Shown here: positions 9,187 to 19,277 of the stretch, in pieces
How positions within the stretch are numbered: the stretch's first letter is position 1
Layout of the letters: every line of letters begins with the position of its first letter
Origin: Leisingera sp. ANG1
GTDB lineage: Bacteria > Pseudomonadota > Alphaproteobacteria > Rhodobacterales > Rhodobacteraceae
Reading direction: 5' to 3'
Assembly: GCF_000203975.2 (NCBI RefSeq)
Contig: NZ_AFCF02000008.1
Coordinates: forward strand, 124,001 to 188,000
DNA length: 64,000 bases
The notes under the pieces: generated by a model
Told to the model about the DNA's origin: nothing
Seen by the model: the letters and a program-made list of their open reading frames with translations, nothing else
Database searches by the model: none
Position numbers and translations under genes: made by a program

Positions 9187-10476
9187 ATGCTCACACAGTC
9201 TCGACAGGCACGGGATCTTCTGTCCCGCATATCAGGCCTGGTTTCCAGCCGGTCCCGGCCTGCTGCGCGCCAGGTCCCAGCCCCTTCACCAGCCCCTGCC
9301 GCTGCCGGTCAGAATCCTGCACGGCGGCTCGAAGACAGCCTGTCCATCCCGGTCCGCAGCGAACACGGCGACCCCGAGTGCATCGCGGCCCAGGACCGCG
9401 GCCAGTTCCTGGCCCGCCAGGAGCTGTGGGAAGATCTGTCGCAGCAGATCCGCGACGCTGACGAGACCCGCGCCGCCGCCCGATGCGGCCTGCCGCTGGC
9501 CGATCTCATCGCCTATGGCGCCCGCGCCGATGTGGTGACAGCAACCGAACATGCCCTGACCGAAAGCCAAAACGCCGGCAGCCGCGCCCTGATCCGTGGC
9601 CTGATGGCGTTTGAGGCGCTGCGGGCAGAGAACCGCCACGATCCGTATCTGACAGCCCTGGTGGCGCTGGCCCATATCGATATCGGCTGGGCCTGGCGCG
9701 GCACCGGCGGGCAGGATACGCCACCCCCGAACCAGCGCCGCTGCGCCGCTCACTTCGACCGTGCCGCGGCCCTGCTGGACCCGATTGCGCAGTCCAGCCA
9801 GAACAGCCCGTTCCTGCTGGCGGCGCAATGCGCGCTCTATGCCGGCCGCCGCAGCGGCACCATGCAGGTGGCAGACGCCTACAGCGCGCTGATTGATCTG
9901 GCCCCCGGCAACCACCGCCACATGCGCGCGCTTGGCACACAGATGCTGCCCGGCGCTTCCGGCTCCTATGCCGCGCTGGAGCTGGAAGCCCGCCGCACCG
10001 CTGCCCGCACCGAACAGACCTGGGGCGCAGGCGGCTACGCTTGGGTTTATTTTGACGCCATCTCCATCGACGATCAGGCCTGCGCCCGCGTCGACACCCA
10101 GTTCTTTCTGGACGGGCTGCGCGACATCGTGCGGGCCAACCCCTCGCAGGAGATGATCAACCTGCTGACCGCCTATTGCACCGTTGCCCTGTCCAAGGGG
10201 CCGGACCGGGACCCGCAGAGTGACAGGCAGAGGCTGAAGATCGCTGAGGCCGCAAACTGGCTGATCCGCGATCACCTGAGCGAATTGCACCCGCTGGTCT
10301 GGGCCCACGCAGAGGAAGGCTTCGACAACAGCACCCGCATCCGCTCGGTCAGCCGCTTCGCCGCCCGCGGTCACGCCGGCGCGCTGCAAGCAATTGCCGC
10401 CCAGTTCCGTGAGGAAATCGAAAACGGCCAGCAGGTTGCCTTTACAGAACAAGGCCTGCAGCTCACTTCAGCTTGA
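9187..10476 (+). CDS. Helical-repeat (TPR-like) protein of unknown function
   Basis: A 429-residue protein with no signal peptide. The first 60 residues are proline/alanine/arginine-rich and low-complexity; the rest is a series of alpha-helical pairs with TPR/SEL1-like spacing (for example RALIRGLMAFEALRAEN, CAAHFDRAAALLDPIA, VADAYSALIDLAPGNHRHM). Codon use and GC match the neighbours, so it is likely a real core-type gene. AGGA precedes the ATG by 7 nt. Nothing in it indicates an enzymatic function. It is convergent with tex, the two separated by a shared hairpin. Probably a scaffold or adaptor, by inference only. Confidence 0.75.
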   Translation: MLTQSRQARDLLSRISGLVSSRSRPAARQVPAPSPAPAAAGQNPARRLEDSLSIPVRSEHGDPECIAAQDRGQFLARQELWEDLSQQIRDADETRAAARCGLPLADLIAYGARADVVTATEHALTESQNAGSRALIRGLMAFEALRAENRHDPYLTALVALAHIDIGWAWRGTGGQDTPPPNQRRCAAHFDRAAALLDPIAQSSQNSPFLLAAQCALYAGRRSGTMQVADAYSALIDLAPGNHRHMRALGTQMLPGASGSYAALELEARRTAARTEQTWGAGGYAWVYFDAISIDDQACARVDTQFFLDGLRDIVRANPSQEMINLLTAYCTVALSKGPDRDPQSDRQRLKIAEAANWLIRDHLSELHPLVWAHAEEGFDNSTRIRSVSRFAARGHAGALQAIAAQFREEIENGQQVAFTEQGLQLTSA

Positions 10477-10485
10477 AGATTTTGT

Positions 10486-10517
10486 TTTGAAAAGAAAAAC
10501 GGGGCCGCGGCCCCGTT
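10486..10517 (-). terminator. Terminator after tex
   Basis: The 20-nt perfect palindrome AACGGGGCCGCGGCCCCGTT (10498-10517) is followed on the minus strand by TTTCTTTTC. It lies 4 nt after the tex stop, and may also stop the convergent gene at 10476. Confidence 0.8.
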
Positions 10518-10520
10518 CCA

Positions 10521-12890
10521 TCATTTCTTCTTGAAGGCATCCATCAAAGCCGCGCCCAGCGCCCCTGTGCCTTGGCCGGAACCCTGATCACGGCTCTGGC
10601 CGCCCTTGGGTGCGGCAGGCGTCCTGCCCTTGCCGCCTCCCTGATGCCCGCCCGGCTTGCCGCCACGGCGCGGTCCCGCGCCCTTGGCCGGGCCGCGGGC
10701 GTTCCGCTCCTCCTTGGCTGAGGCGCCGCCGTCCTTCTTCATCGTCAGCCCGATCCGCTTGCGCGGCACGTCCACCTCGGTGACGGTGACCTTGACCACC
10801 TGGCCGGTCTTCACCACCTCATGCGGGTCCTTCACAAACCGGTCGGCCAGCTGGCTCACATGCACCAGACCATCCTGATGCACGCCGATGTCGACGAATG
10901 CGCCAAAGGCCGCCACATTGGTCACTGTGCCCTCCAGCACCATGCCAGGCTTCAGGTCGGTAATCTCCTCCACCCCGTCCTTGAAAGAGGCCGTCACGAA
11001 AGACGGGCGCGGGTCGCGGCCCGGTTTTTCCAGTTCCTGAAAGATGTCGCGCACGGTGGGCAAGCCTACCTCTCCGCCCACAAAATCCTCCACCCGCAGG
11101 GACTTCAGCGCCGCACCGTCGCCCATGATCTGGCGGATATCGCGCCCGCAGGCAGCGACGATCTTGCGTGCCACATCATAGCTTTCGGGGTGAACTGACG
11201 AGGCATCCAGCGGCTCCTTGCCGTCGCGGATGCGCAGGAAGCCCGCGCATTGCTCAAACGCCTTGGGCCCAAGCCGTGCAACCTTCAGCAGTTCCTTGCG
11301 CGAGCTGAATGCGCCGTTCATGTCACGGTGCGCCACAATCGCCTCCGCCAATCCGGGGCCAAGGCCCGAGACGTGGGACAACAGCGGCGCTGAGGCCATA
11401 TTGAGGTCGACGCCCACCGCGTTCACCACGTCCTCGATCACTGCCTCCAGCGACTTCGACAGCTTGTGCTGGTCCACATCGTGCTGGTACTGGCCGACAC
11501 CGATGCTCTTGGGCTCGATCTTCACCAGTTCCGCCAGCGGGTCCTGCAGGCGCCGGGCTATCGACACCGCCCCGCGCAAGGACACGTCCAGATCCGGGAA
11601 CTCCCGCGCCGCCAGTTCGGACGCGGAATAGACCGAGGCGCCGGCCTCGCTCACCACAACCTTGGTCGGCGCCTTGATCTTGGCAGGCAGATGTTTCAGC
11701 ACTTCGGCCACCATCCGCTCGGTCTCGCGGCTGGCGGTGCCATTGCCGATGGCGATCAGCTCCACGCCATGTTCGGCGATCAGTTTCACAATCGACACCT
11801 GCGCGCCGCGCAGATCGTTCTTCGGCTGGAACGGGTACAAGGTCTCTGTCGCCACCAGCTTGCCGGTTGCATCAACCACCGCCGCCTTGACGCCGGTGCG
11901 GATGCCCGGGTCCAGCCCGAGGGTCGGCCGCGCACCGGCCGGAGCTGCAAACAGCAGGTCCTTGAGGTTGCGGGCAAAAACCTGGATGGCGTCTTCCTGC
12001 GCGCGGCCGCGCAGATCGCCCATCAGCTCCAGCATCATCGAGAGGCTCAGTTTCACCCGCCAGGTCCAGCCCGCGACCTTGCGCAGCCACTTGTCGCCTG
12101 GGCCATTGCCGCCCGCGCCCAGCTCCGCCGCGACCATTCCTCCCGCCCGGGCCACGCCCTCTTCCGGCTCCGGTCCCACGTCCAGCGTCAGCACGCCTTC
12201 GTTTGAGCCGCGCAGCATCGCCAGCGCCCGGTGCGAGGGCACATCCGCCCAGCGCTCGGAATGCGCAAAATAGTCAGAGAACTTGGCGCCCTCCTGCTCC
12301 TTGCCCTCAATCACCTTAGCGGTCAGCACCGCCTCCCGCTGCAGGAACTCCCGCAGCCGCCCCAGCAGGGAAGCGTTTTCCGTCAGCCGCTCGGTCAGGA
12401 TATCCCGCGCGCCGTTCAGCGCGTCCTTCACCGTGGCCACGGCCTCGGTGATATACCCTTCCGCCAGCTTCTCCGGATCGGCACTGCGGTCGCCCAGGAT
12501 GGCATCTGCCAGCGGCTCCAGCCCGTTTTCCTTGGCGATCATCGCTTTGGTGCGCCGCTTGGGCTTGTAAGGCAGATAGATATCTTCCAGCTGCGCCTTG
12601 GTCTCCGCTTTGGCGATCGAGGCCGCCAGATCATCGGTCAGCTTGTCCTGCCCCTTGATCGACTCAAGGATGGCGGCGCGGCGCGCTTCCAACTCCCGCA
12701 AGTACGCCAGCCGTTCCGCCAGGGTGCGCAACTGGGTGTCATCCAGCCCGCCGGTTGCCTCCTTCCGGTAGCGTGCGACAAAGGGGACCGTGGCGCCTTC
12801 ATCCAGCAGCGCAACCGCGGCGCTCACCTGCTTGGCGGCGGCGCCGATTTCCGTGGCAATGGTCTGGCTGATGCGGGCGGATGTGTCCAA
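10521..12890 (-). CDS. tex: Tex family S1 RNA-binding transcription accessory protein
   Basis: A 789-residue Tex protein. Domains in order: Tex N-terminal helical domain ([45 protein letters not shown], residues about 5-50), YqgF-like RNase H domain ([17 protein letters not shown]), helix-hairpin-helix pair ([27 protein letters not shown]), and a C-terminal S1 domain (about 647-717), then a Gly/Lys/Pro-rich basic tail of about 70 residues. Tex binds nucleic acid and is linked to transcription and stress tolerance. The start is a TTG (12890) with AGGAGG 5 nt upstream; an upstream in-frame extension to 13085 lacks family similarity. The long basic tail is probably an RNA-binding extension. Confidence 0.93.
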   Translation of the reverse strand: MDTSARISQTIATEIGAAAKQVSAAVALLDEGATVPFVARYRKEATGGLDDTQLRTLAERLAYLRELEARRAAILESIKGQDKLTDDLAASIAKAETKAQLEDIYLPYKPKRRTKAMIAKENGLEPLADAILGDRSADPEKLAEGYITEAVATVKDALNGARDILTERLTENASLLGRLREFLQREAVLTAKVIEGKEQEGAKFSDYFAHSERWADVPSHRALAMLRGSNEGVLTLDVGPEPEEGVARAGGMVAAELGAGGNGPGDKWLRKVAGWTWRVKLSLSMMLELMGDLRGRAQEDAIQVFARNLKDLLFAAPAGARPTLGLDPGIRTGVKAAVVDATGKLVATETLYPFQPKNDLRGAQVSIVKLIAEHGVELIAIGNGTASRETERMVAEVLKHLPAKIKAPTKVVVSEAGASVYSASELAAREFPDLDVSLRGAVSIARRLQDPLAELVKIEPKSIGVGQYQHDVDQHKLSKSLEAVIEDVVNAVGVDLNMASAPLLSHVSGLGPGLAEAIVAHRDMNGAFSSRKELLKVARLGPKAFEQCAGFLRIRDGKEPLDASSVHPESYDVARKIVAACGRDIRQIMGDGAALKSLRVEDFVGGEVGLPTVRDIFQELEKPGRDPRPSFVTASFKDGVEEITDLKPGMVLEGTVTNVAAFGAFVDIGVHQDGLVHVSQLADRFVKDPHEVVKTGQVVKVTVTEVDVPRKRIGLTMKKDGGASAKEERNARGPAKGAGPRRGGKPGGHQGGGKGRTPAAPKGGQSRDQGSGQGTGALGAALMDAFKKK

Positions 12891-12983
12891 GGCGGCCTCC
12901 TGTTGAACTGCTCGGGCTGCCAGTTCTAGCCCTCCTGATGCACCCCGCCAAGAGGCTGAATCTGCCCCAAGCGAACCATTGCG

Positions 12984-13063
12984 AAGGGCAGCGACCGTCC
13001 GAGGGTGGACGCGAAGCGCCCGCCCGTGGGGGCGGACGGGCGCTGCCCGGGCTTGCAGCCCGT
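12984..13063 (+). repeat. Dispersed GC-rich palindromic repeat, copy A
   Basis: About 80 bp between tex and gatB sharing a core with copies at 19278-19367 (inverted) and 47415-47504. The core is GAAGCGCCCGCCC-GTGGGGGCGG-ACGGGCGCTGCCCGG, forming one large hairpin (GCGCCCG against CGGGCGC) and a second smaller one. This copy is the most diverged of the three. The whole gap 12891-13226 otherwise holds no gene I can support; the gatB promoter is presumably at its right end. Confidence 0.75.
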
Positions 13064-13226
13064 GCAAAATAAGGGCTATCCGCACCGCGCAGAATTTTCT
13101 CCGTCACCTGCCCTCTTGCCCCTGCGCGCCGCCGGGCCTAGAACGCTGTGCAACTGAAAATGACATTGTGCCGGTGAAACATCGCACCATGCCACTGCAA
13201 CTGACATTCGGATACGGCGGAAAACC

Positions 13227-14738
13227 ATGCTCGACCTGACATATGAACTCCCCAAGCCCAAGGTGATCGCGGGCGCCAAGCATGACTGGGAACTGGTCAT
13301 CGGCATGGAGGTGCACGCCCAGGTCAGCTCCAATGCCAAGCTGTTCTCCGGCGCCTCCACCAAGTTCGGCGCCGAGCCGAACTCCAACGTGGCTTTCGTG
13401 GACGCGGCGATGCCCGGCATGCTGCCGGTGATCAACGAATACTGCGTCGAACAGGCCGTGCGCACCGGGCTGGGGCTGAAGGCCGATATCAACCTGTGGT
13501 CCGCCTTTGACCGCAAGAACTACTTCTACCCCGACCTGCCGCAGGGCTACCAGATTTCCCAGCTTTATCATCCCATTGTGGGCGAAGGCGAAGTGCTGGT
13601 GGAACTCGGCGACGGCACCGCGCGCAACGTGCGGGTGGAGCGTATCCACATGGAGCAGGACGCGGGCAAGTCGATCCACGACATGGACCCCAACATGTCC
13701 TTTGTCGACCTCAACCGCACCGGCGTCTGCCTGATGGAGATCGTCTCCCGCCCCGACATCCGGGGACCGGAGGAAGCCGCCGCCTATATCGCCAAGCTGC
13801 GCCAGATCATGCAGTACTTGGGCACCTGCGACGGCAACATGCAGAACGGCAACCTGCGCGCCGACGTGAACGTCTCGGTCTGCCTGCCGGGCCAGTATGA
13901 GAAGTACCAGGAAACCCAGGACTTCAGCCACCTCGGCACCCGCTGCGAGATCAAGAACATGAACTCCATGCGCTTTATCCAGCAGGCAATCGAAGTCGAG
14001 GCGCGCCGCCAGATCGCCATCATCGAGGGCGGCGGCAAGGTCGAGCAGGAAACCCGCCTGTATGATCCGGACAAGGGCGAAACCCGCTCCATGCGCTCCA
14101 AGGAAGAAGCGCATGACTACCGCTATTTCCCCGATCCCGACCTGCTGCCGCTGGAAATCGAGCAGGCCTGGGTTGATGATATCGCCGCCAACCTGCCGGA
14201 GCTGCCGGACGAGAAAAAGGTGCGGTTCATCAACGACTTCGGCCTCTCAGACTATGACGCATCGGTACTGACCGCAGACGTGGAATCGGCGGCCTTCTTT
14301 GAGGAAACCGCCAAGGGCCGCAGCGGCAAGCTGGCTGCAAACTGGGTCATCAACGAGCTGTTCGGCCGCCTGAAGAAAGAAGACCACGCGATCACCGAAT
14401 CCCCGGTCTCTCCGGCCCAGCTGGGCGGCATCATCGACCTGATCGCCTCTGACGCCATCTCCGGCAAGATCGCCAAGGACCTCTTTGAGATCGTCTATAC
14501 CGAAGGCGGCGACCCGGCGCAGATCGTCGAGGAACGCGGCATGAAGCAGGTGACGGATACCGGCGCCATCGAGACCGCCCTGGACGAAATCATCGCCGCC
14601 AACCCGGCGCAGGTGGAGAAGGCCAAGGTGAACCCGAAGCTGGCGGGCTGGTTTGTCGGCCAGGTGATGAAGGCCACCGGCGGCAAGGCCAACCCCAAGG
14701 CGGTGAACGAGCTGGTCGCCAAGAAACTGGGCGGCTGA
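13227..14738 (+). CDS. gatB: Aspartyl/glutamyl-tRNA(Asn/Gln) amidotransferase subunit B
   Basis: The 503-residue GatB subunit of the GatCAB amidotransferase, which converts Glu-tRNA(Gln) (and Asp-tRNA(Asn)) to the amidated form using ammonia made by GatA. Family blocks: [12 protein letters not shown] near the N-terminus, [30 protein letters not shown], the [16 protein letters not shown] region, ADVNVSV and RCEIKNMNS, with the YqeY-like C-terminal helical domain (about 330-500) that contacts tRNA. gatA and gatC are not adjacent. The gene is monocistronic by spacing and ends in a strong terminator. Confidence 0.97.
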   Translation: MLDLTYELPKPKVIAGAKHDWELVIGMEVHAQVSSNAKLFSGASTKFGAEPNSNVAFVDAAMPGMLPVINEYCVEQAVRTGLGLKADINLWSAFDRKNYFYPDLPQGYQISQLYHPIVGEGEVLVELGDGTARNVRVERIHMEQDAGKSIHDMDPNMSFVDLNRTGVCLMEIVSRPDIRGPEEAAAYIAKLRQIMQYLGTCDGNMQNGNLRADVNVSVCLPGQYEKYQETQDFSHLGTRCEIKNMNSMRFIQQAIEVEARRQIAIIEGGGKVEQETRLYDPDKGETRSMRSKEEAHDYRYFPDPDLLPLEIEQAWVDDIAANLPELPDEKKVRFINDFGLSDYDASVLTADVESAAFFEETAKGRSGKLAANWVINELFGRLKKEDHAITESPVSPAQLGGIIDLIASDAISGKIAKDLFEIVYTEGGDPAQIVEERGMKQVTDTGAIETALDEIIAANPAQVEKAKVNPKLAGWFVGQVMKATGGKANPKAVNELVAKKLGG

Positions 14739-14762
14739 TCCGCCGCACATCCGATACCGGAA

Positions 14763-14787
14763 GGGCGCCCCAAGCGGCGCCCTTTTT
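14763..14787 (+). terminator. Terminator after gatB
   Basis: GGGCGCC (14763-14769), 6-nt loop, GGCGCCC (14776-14782), then TTTTT; 24 nt after the gatB stop. Confidence 0.9.
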
Positions 14788-14934
14788 CGTGCCGGAAACG
14801 GGGGTGTCCTGCGTGCACCCCCTGTACACCCCCTGTGCACCGGGCGGTGCCTTTCCCCGCCACTGCAGCGGAATTCCCCGACTTGACCTTCGCCGCGCCA
14901 AGGGCTTTCCTCCCGCCAAAATCCCGGAGGTTTC

Positions 14935-16176
14935 ATGCAGCCCAATTTCGATCAGGAACTTGAGGACCGTCTGGTCCGCTACGCCGCCATAGACAGCCAG
15001 AGCGACGAGACATCCGCCGCCACTCCCAGCACTGAAATCCAGTTCGGCATGCTGAACCTGCTGGTGGCGGAGCTGCAGGAGATGGGAGCCGCAGACGTGA
15101 CGCTGACGGATTACGGCGTGGTGCTGGCGACCATTCCCGCCACAGCGCCGGGGCCGGCCATCGGACTGCTCGCCCATGTGGATACCGCGCCCCAGTTCAA
15201 TGCCACCGGCGTCAAGCCGCGGGTGATCAAAGGGTATGACGGCGGTGATATCACCTTCCCCGACAATCCGGACCTGGTGTTGTCGCCGCAGAAATCCCCT
15301 TATCTGGCCTCCAAACAGGGCGATGATCTGATCACCGCCTCCGGCCTCACCCTGCTGGGCGCAGACGACAAGGCGGGCGTCGCCATCGTCATGACGCTGG
15401 CGCAGCACTTGCTGGCAAACCCGGAGATCCAGCATCCGAAGATCCGCCTCGCCTTCACCCCGGACGAGGAGATCGGCCGCGGGGTCGGCGAACAGCTGCC
15501 CAAGGACCTGGGTGTGGACTTCGCCTATACGCTGGACGGCGGCGACGCAGGCGAGATCGTCTATGAGAGCTTCTCTGCCGACCGCGCGGTGGTGAGTGTG
15601 AAGGGTGTGTCGATCCACCCCGGCTGGGCCAAGGAAAAGATGGTCAACGCCGCGCATCTGGCGGCGAAGATCGTGCAGACCCTGCCGCAGGCCACCATGA
15701 CGCCGGAAACCACCGCGGGCCGCGAAGGGTTCATCCACATCACCGACATGAACGGCGGGTCTTCGGAGATGGAGATCAAGCTGATCCTGCGTGACTTTGA
15801 ACTGGACGGGCTGGCCGCCAAGGGCACCCTGCTGCGCAGTGTCTGCGAGGCGGTGCAAGCCACTGAGCCGCGGGCGGAAATCACCTGTGAGATTTTCCCG
15901 CAATACCGCAACATGCGCTATTGGCTGGAAAATGACATGACGCCGGTGGAGCTGGCGCTGGCGGCCTGCCGCGCGCATGGGATCGAACCGATCTCTGCCC
16001 CGATCCGCGGTGGCACAGATGGATCGCGCCTGACTGAATTCGGGGTGCCGACACCCAATATCTTCACCGGCATGCAGAATGTGCACGGGCCGCTGGAGTG
16101 GATTTCGGTGCAGGACATGGCCAAAGCCACGGAGGTCTGTCTGACCCTGGTGCAGATGGCGACGTCAGAGGGCTGA
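14935..16176 (+). CDS. pepT: Peptidase T (tripeptidase, M20B)
   Basis: A 413-residue M20 metallopeptidase that splits the N-terminal residue from tripeptides. Zinc-site residues can be placed: His81-x-Asp83 in LLAHVDTAP, Asp in TLLGADDKAGVA, Glu-Glu in TPDEEIGRG, Asp in YTLDGGDAGE, and the C-terminal His in GMQNVHGPLE. The dimerisation (lid) domain spans about 205-320. Length matches PepT (408-410). GGAGG is 5 nt before the ATG. It stands alone; a cluster of three hairpins follows and is probably its transcription end. Confidence 0.95.
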   Translation: MQPNFDQELEDRLVRYAAIDSQSDETSAATPSTEIQFGMLNLLVAELQEMGAADVTLTDYGVVLATIPATAPGPAIGLLAHVDTAPQFNATGVKPRVIKGYDGGDITFPDNPDLVLSPQKSPYLASKQGDDLITASGLTLLGADDKAGVAIVMTLAQHLLANPEIQHPKIRLAFTPDEEIGRGVGEQLPKDLGVDFAYTLDGGDAGEIVYESFSADRAVVSVKGVSIHPGWAKEKMVNAAHLAAKIVQTLPQATMTPETTAGREGFIHITDMNGGSSEMEIKLILRDFELDGLAAKGTLLRSVCEAVQATEPRAEITCEIFPQYRNMRYWLENDMTPVELALAACRAHGIEPISAPIRGGTDGSRLTEFGVPTPNIFTGMQNVHGPLEWISVQDMAKATEVCLTLVQMATSEG

Positions 16177-16189
16177 AACAGCCCAGAAA

Positions 16190-16260
16190 CCGGAATTCTG
16201 CGAAAATTCCGGCTCGGAAAACACGTGTTTTCCGGGCCGTTTTCCGCGCCGGAAAACGGC
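16190..16260. repeat. Three tandem hairpins after pepT
   Basis: CCGGAATT/AATTCCGG (16190-16212), the perfect palindrome CGGAAAACACGTGTTTTCCG (16215-16234), and GCCGTTTTCC/GGAAAACGGC (16236-16260). All three share a GGAAAA or GGAATT arm, suggesting duplication of a stem. No clear poly-T follows. They lie before the DUF4177 gene and may stop pepT mRNA or protect its end. Confidence 0.7.
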
Positions 16261-16344
16261 GAAGGACCGCGCATTGCCCAAACGCCCTGCCCCTTGACCG
16301 CCCCCCCCATTCCGCTAAACCTGCGCTCAAGACAGGAGACGTTC

Positions 16345-16845
16345 ATGCAAGCATTTGAATACAAGGTTGTCCCCGCCCCGGCCAAGGGCACCAAGGCCAA
16401 AGGGGTGAAGACACCGGAGGCGCGCTTTGCCAATTCGATCGAGATCCTGCTCAATGAGATGGCCGCCGAGGGCTGGGAGTTCCAGCGCGCCGAGCTGCTG
16501 CCGAGCGAGGAGCGCTCCGGCATGATGGGCTCCGCCACCAACTGGCGCAATGTGATGGTGTTCCGCCGTGCGCTTGCGGTGGAGGAAAAGCCCGCCAAAG
16601 CGCCGGAAAAGGGCCGTAAGGAGCCCGCCGCGCCGTCGGTGGAATTCCGTCACAGCGAACCGGAAACACCGCGGCTGACGGCGGCCGCAGGCGACCCGGA
16701 GGCCCCGCCGGAAGCGGAACAGGTGCCTGGCCCCGGTGCCGCAAAGATGCAGGCCGATGACGGGGTCGAGGAACTGAGCCCGGTCTCCGGCATGACCGCT
16801 GCGCTGAAGGCACGGGCCGGGATCAAGGACGGCGATAAAGAGTAA
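16345..16845 (+). CDS. DUF4177 domain protein with long acidic/proline tail
   Basis: 166 residues. The first 75 or so match the DUF4177 pattern (FEYKVVPAPAKG ... ILLNEMAAEGWEFQRAELLPSE ... WRNVMVFRRAL); the remaining 90 residues are Ala/Pro/Glu-rich and probably disordered, with a short helix near the end (GMTAALKARAGIKDGD). Function of DUF4177 is unknown. The start at ATG 16345 has AGGAG 6 nt upstream; an extension to 16225 runs through the hairpin cluster and is rejected. Confidence 0.85.
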   Translation: MQAFEYKVVPAPAKGTKAKGVKTPEARFANSIEILLNEMAAEGWEFQRAELLPSEERSGMMGSATNWRNVMVFRRALAVEEKPAKAPEKGRKEPAAPSVEFRHSEPETPRLTAAAGDPEAPPEAEQVPGPGAAKMQADDGVEELSPVSGMTAALKARAGIKDGDKE

Positions 16846-16886
16846 GCTCTTGGAAGGGCGGGCAGATTGCCCGCCGCTCTTTGGTC

Positions 16887-17141
16887 TCAGGCGCCGATGT
16901 CCAGCGCCAGCGCGTGAATGCGCGGCACGATGCCGCCCAGCGCCTTATGCACTGCGCGGTGCTGCTGCACCCGGTTCATGCCCTGAAAGGCTTCTGCGCG
17001 GATCCGCACAGCGAAATGGCTCTCGCCTGAGCCATCGTCGCCTGCGTGGCCTGCATGTTTGTGGCTCTCATTGACCACCTCCAGCGCGTCGGGCGCAAAG
17101 GCCGCCTGCAGCGCCGCTTCCATTTCCTGCTGAACGCTCAT
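16887..17141 (-). CDS. BolA family protein
   Basis: 84 residues, the length of a BolA. It has the family helix-turn region (MEAALQAAFAPDALEVVNESHKHAGH, with the conserved His in ESHKH), then SHFAVRIRAEAFQGMNRVQQHRAVHKALGG, which carries the FxG-x-x-x-x-x-RH-like core and the invariant C-terminal His. BolA proteins bind glutaredoxins and 2Fe-2S clusters and act in iron handling or stress. It is divergent from the DnaJ-like gene with about 107 nt between; this bolA / dnaJ-like / cobS neighbourhood is common in alphaproteobacteria. Confidence 0.92.
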   Translation of the reverse strand: MSVQQEMEAALQAAFAPDALEVVNESHKHAGHAGDDGSGESHFAVRIRAEAFQGMNRVQQHRAVHKALGGIVPRIHALALDIGA

Positions 17142-17247
17142 TTTCCGCTCATCCCCATCTTTTTTGCCTGCGCCCCCTTCAATCTGGCGCCCCTTAGACT
17201 AAACTGCTGCCTCCGAGTCGAACAGATGCGTCTAGAAGGTGCGCCCC

Positions 17248-17871
17248 ATGAGCAAATCCGATCCCTTTGGCTTCGATATGTCCGTCCGCTCCGCCAAGAA
17301 GAAGAATCCGCGCGGGCGGCGCGCTGCCTCCGGCGCCTCCGAGACGTCCCAGCGCGTGTGCGACAAGGACGGCTGCGAGGAGGCCGGCAAGTTCCGCGCG
17401 CCCAAAGCACCGGATGTGCTGGATGACTTCTTCTGGTTCTGCCAGGAGCACGTGCGCGAGTACAACAACCAGTGGAACTTCTTTGAAGGCACCACCGAGG
17501 CAGAGATGAACGCGCAGCGCTCCAAGGACAAGGTGTGGGAGCGCGAAACCAAGCCGATGGGCGACCCGGAGGCGCGCGCCTGGGCACGGCTGGGTATCGA
17601 GGACCCGCATCAGGTGCTGGGCGCCAATGCGACGCAGAACCCGGGCCGCGCCGCCAAGGCAGGCCGCCGCCTGCCACCCACCGAGCGCCGCGCCATCGAG
17701 ATCCTGGAGGCCAAGGACGACTGGTCCAAGGCCGACATCCGCAAGGCCTACAAGAAGCTGATCAAGGTGCTGCACCCCGACATGAACGGCGGCGACCGCA
17801 GCCAGGAAGAACAGCTGCAGGAGGTCCGCTGGGCCTGGGACCAGATCAAGGACAGCCGCAGCTTCAAGTGA
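17248..17871 (+). CDS. DnaJ-domain protein upstream of cobS
   Basis: 207 residues with a C-terminal J domain (about 148-205): WSKADIRKAYKKLIKVLHPDMNGGD contains the HPD motif (His-Pro-Asp). The N-terminal half has CDKDGCEEAGKFRAPKAP and FWFCQEHVREYN, a Cys-rich small domain that may bind metal. This is not canonical DnaJ (no G/F region, no CxxCxGxG repeats). The gene precedes cobS/cobT in many alphaproteobacteria, which suggests a chaperone role for the cobaltochelatase; that role is inference. ATG 17248 chosen with GAAGG upstream; an in-frame GTG at 17239 is less likely. Followed by a strong terminator. Confidence 0.9.
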   Translation: MSKSDPFGFDMSVRSAKKKNPRGRRAASGASETSQRVCDKDGCEEAGKFRAPKAPDVLDDFFWFCQEHVREYNNQWNFFEGTTEAEMNAQRSKDKVWERETKPMGDPEARAWARLGIEDPHQVLGANATQNPGRAAKAGRRLPPTERRAIEILEAKDDWSKADIRKAYKKLIKVLHPDMNGGDRSQEEQLQEVRWAWDQIKDSRSFK

Positions 17872-17896
17872 GCCAGAGGCGGATTTCCGGAAACCG

Positions 17897-17920
17897 GGGC
17901 GGCAGCAGCCGCCCTTTTTT
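17897..17920 (+). terminator. Terminator after the DnaJ-like gene
   Basis: GGGCGGC (17897-17903), AGCA loop, GCCGCCC (17908-17914), then TTTTTT. Confidence 0.9.
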
Positions 17921-18280
17921 CATTGCCGCGCCATAGGTTGCGATGGGCGGTCTTTTGCCGAAAGTTTATGATAGAAATTTTATTTCTTTGACGCATACCG
18001 CCCTGACCGGTTACGCAGGGGCATGCCGGGCGCAGCTGTCCCCCCAAAAGCGCGACATAACCGGCAAAACGCGCCCCCTGCTGCCCGGCTGGGGGCGCTT
18101 TGAATTTCCCCTGCAGTGCTGAACTGCCTGGCCGGCCCGCTCTGGCCCGTCCAGTTGCGGATCAATCGCACGCTCAGCTGGCTTCCGGCGCGACTTTCCC
18201 TTGCCCTTGGCGGCCAGATCAGGCACCAATCCCGCGAATTGGCCCCTGACAGCAGGGAAGAGGGATAAGGACCGACTGCG
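17921..18280. other. Non-coding stretch before cobS
   Basis: About 360 nt with no supportable gene. It contains a GC hairpin, GCGCCCCC / GGGGGCGC (18071-18078 and 18091-18098), with T-rich flanks on both strands, and the cobS promoter must lie within it. I looked for the conserved cobalamin-riboswitch elements, as cobS is a B12 gene, and did not see them. Confidence 0.5.
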
Positions 18281-19267
18281 ATGACCGACGGATTTGTGGA
18301 TATGGATGCGAAACCGACCGAAACGATTTCGGTGCGCGATGTGTTCGGGATCGACACTGACATGACGGTCAAGGGCTTTGCCGACAGCTCAGAGCGCGTT
18401 CCGGCGATGGACCACACCTACAAGTTCGACCCGGAAACCACGCTGGCGATTCTGGCGGGCTTCAGCCACAACCGCCGGGTGATGATCCAGGGCTACCACG
18501 GCACCGGTAAATCGACCCATATCGAACAGGTTGCGGCGCGGCTGAACTGGCCCTCCGTGCGGGTGAATCTGGACAGCCACATCTCCCGGATCGACCTCAT
18601 TGGCAAGGACGCGATCAAGCTGCGCGACGGCAAGCAGGTGACTGAGTTCCACGAGGGCATCCTGCCCTGGGCGCTGCGCAACCCGGTTGCGATCGTGTTC
18701 GACGAATACGACGCGGGCCGCGCCGACGTGATGTTTGTGATCCAGCGGGTGCTGGAGCATGACGGCAAGCTGACCCTCTTGGACCAGAACGAGATCATCA
18801 CTCCGAACCCGTTCTTCCGCCTGTTTGCCACCGCAAACACCGTCGGCCTCGGCGATACCACCGGGCTCTATCACGGTACCCAGCAGATCAACCAGGCACA
18901 GATGGACCGCTGGTCGCTGGTCTCGACCCTGAACTACCTGAGCCATGACGCCGAAAGCGCCATCGTCCTGTCCAAGGCGCCGCATTACAACACCGCCGAG
19001 GGCCGCAAGAAGATCTCCCAGATGGTAACCGTTGCAGACCTCACCCGCACAGCCTTCATGAACGGCGACCTGTCGACCGTGATGTCGCCGCGGACGGTGA
19101 TCAACTGGGCCCAGAACGCCGAGATCTTCCGCAATGTGGGTTATGCCTTCCGCCTGTCGTTCCTGAACAAATGCGACGAGCTGGAGCGCCAGACCGTGGC
19201 CGAGTTCTACCAGCGCTGCTTTGACGAGGAGCTGCCGGAGAGCGCCGCGAGCGTTTCGCTGGGCTAA
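18281..19267 (+). CDS. cobS: Cobaltochelatase subunit CobS
   Basis: 328 residues, an AAA+ ATPase of the aerobic cobaltochelatase (CobN-CobS-CobT) that inserts cobalt into hydrogenobyrinate a,c-diamide. Walker A is GYHGTGKST (71-79), Walker B is in [10 protein letters not shown] (about 144-153), and the arginine-containing sensor region follows ([16 protein letters not shown]). The N-terminal 45 residues ([27 protein letters not shown]) are typical of CobS. cobT lies downstream on the same strand after a 166-nt gap that holds a dispersed repeat. GGAT/AAGGA-like bases precede the ATG. Confidence 0.96.
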   Translation: MTDGFVDMDAKPTETISVRDVFGIDTDMTVKGFADSSERVPAMDHTYKFDPETTLAILAGFSHNRRVMIQGYHGTGKSTHIEQVAARLNWPSVRVNLDSHISRIDLIGKDAIKLRDGKQVTEFHEGILPWALRNPVAIVFDEYDAGRADVMFVIQRVLEHDGKLTLLDQNEIITPNPFFRLFATANTVGLGDTTGLYHGTQQINQAQMDRWSLVSTLNYLSHDAESAIVLSKAPHYNTAEGRKKISQMVTVADLTRTAFMNGDLSTVMSPRTVINWAQNAEIFRNVGYAFRLSFLNKCDELERQTVAEFYQRCFDEELPESAASVSLG

Positions 19268-19277
19268 CTGGTAAAAT

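Noticed and set aside
9134-9538. Second ORF overlapping the start of the helical-repeat gene
   Set aside because: Different frame, high Pro/Ala/Arg bias, and the 429-residue frame fits codon use better.
17980-18417. Minus-strand ORF before and into cobS
   Set aside because: Overlaps cobS by over 130 nt and lacks a motif.
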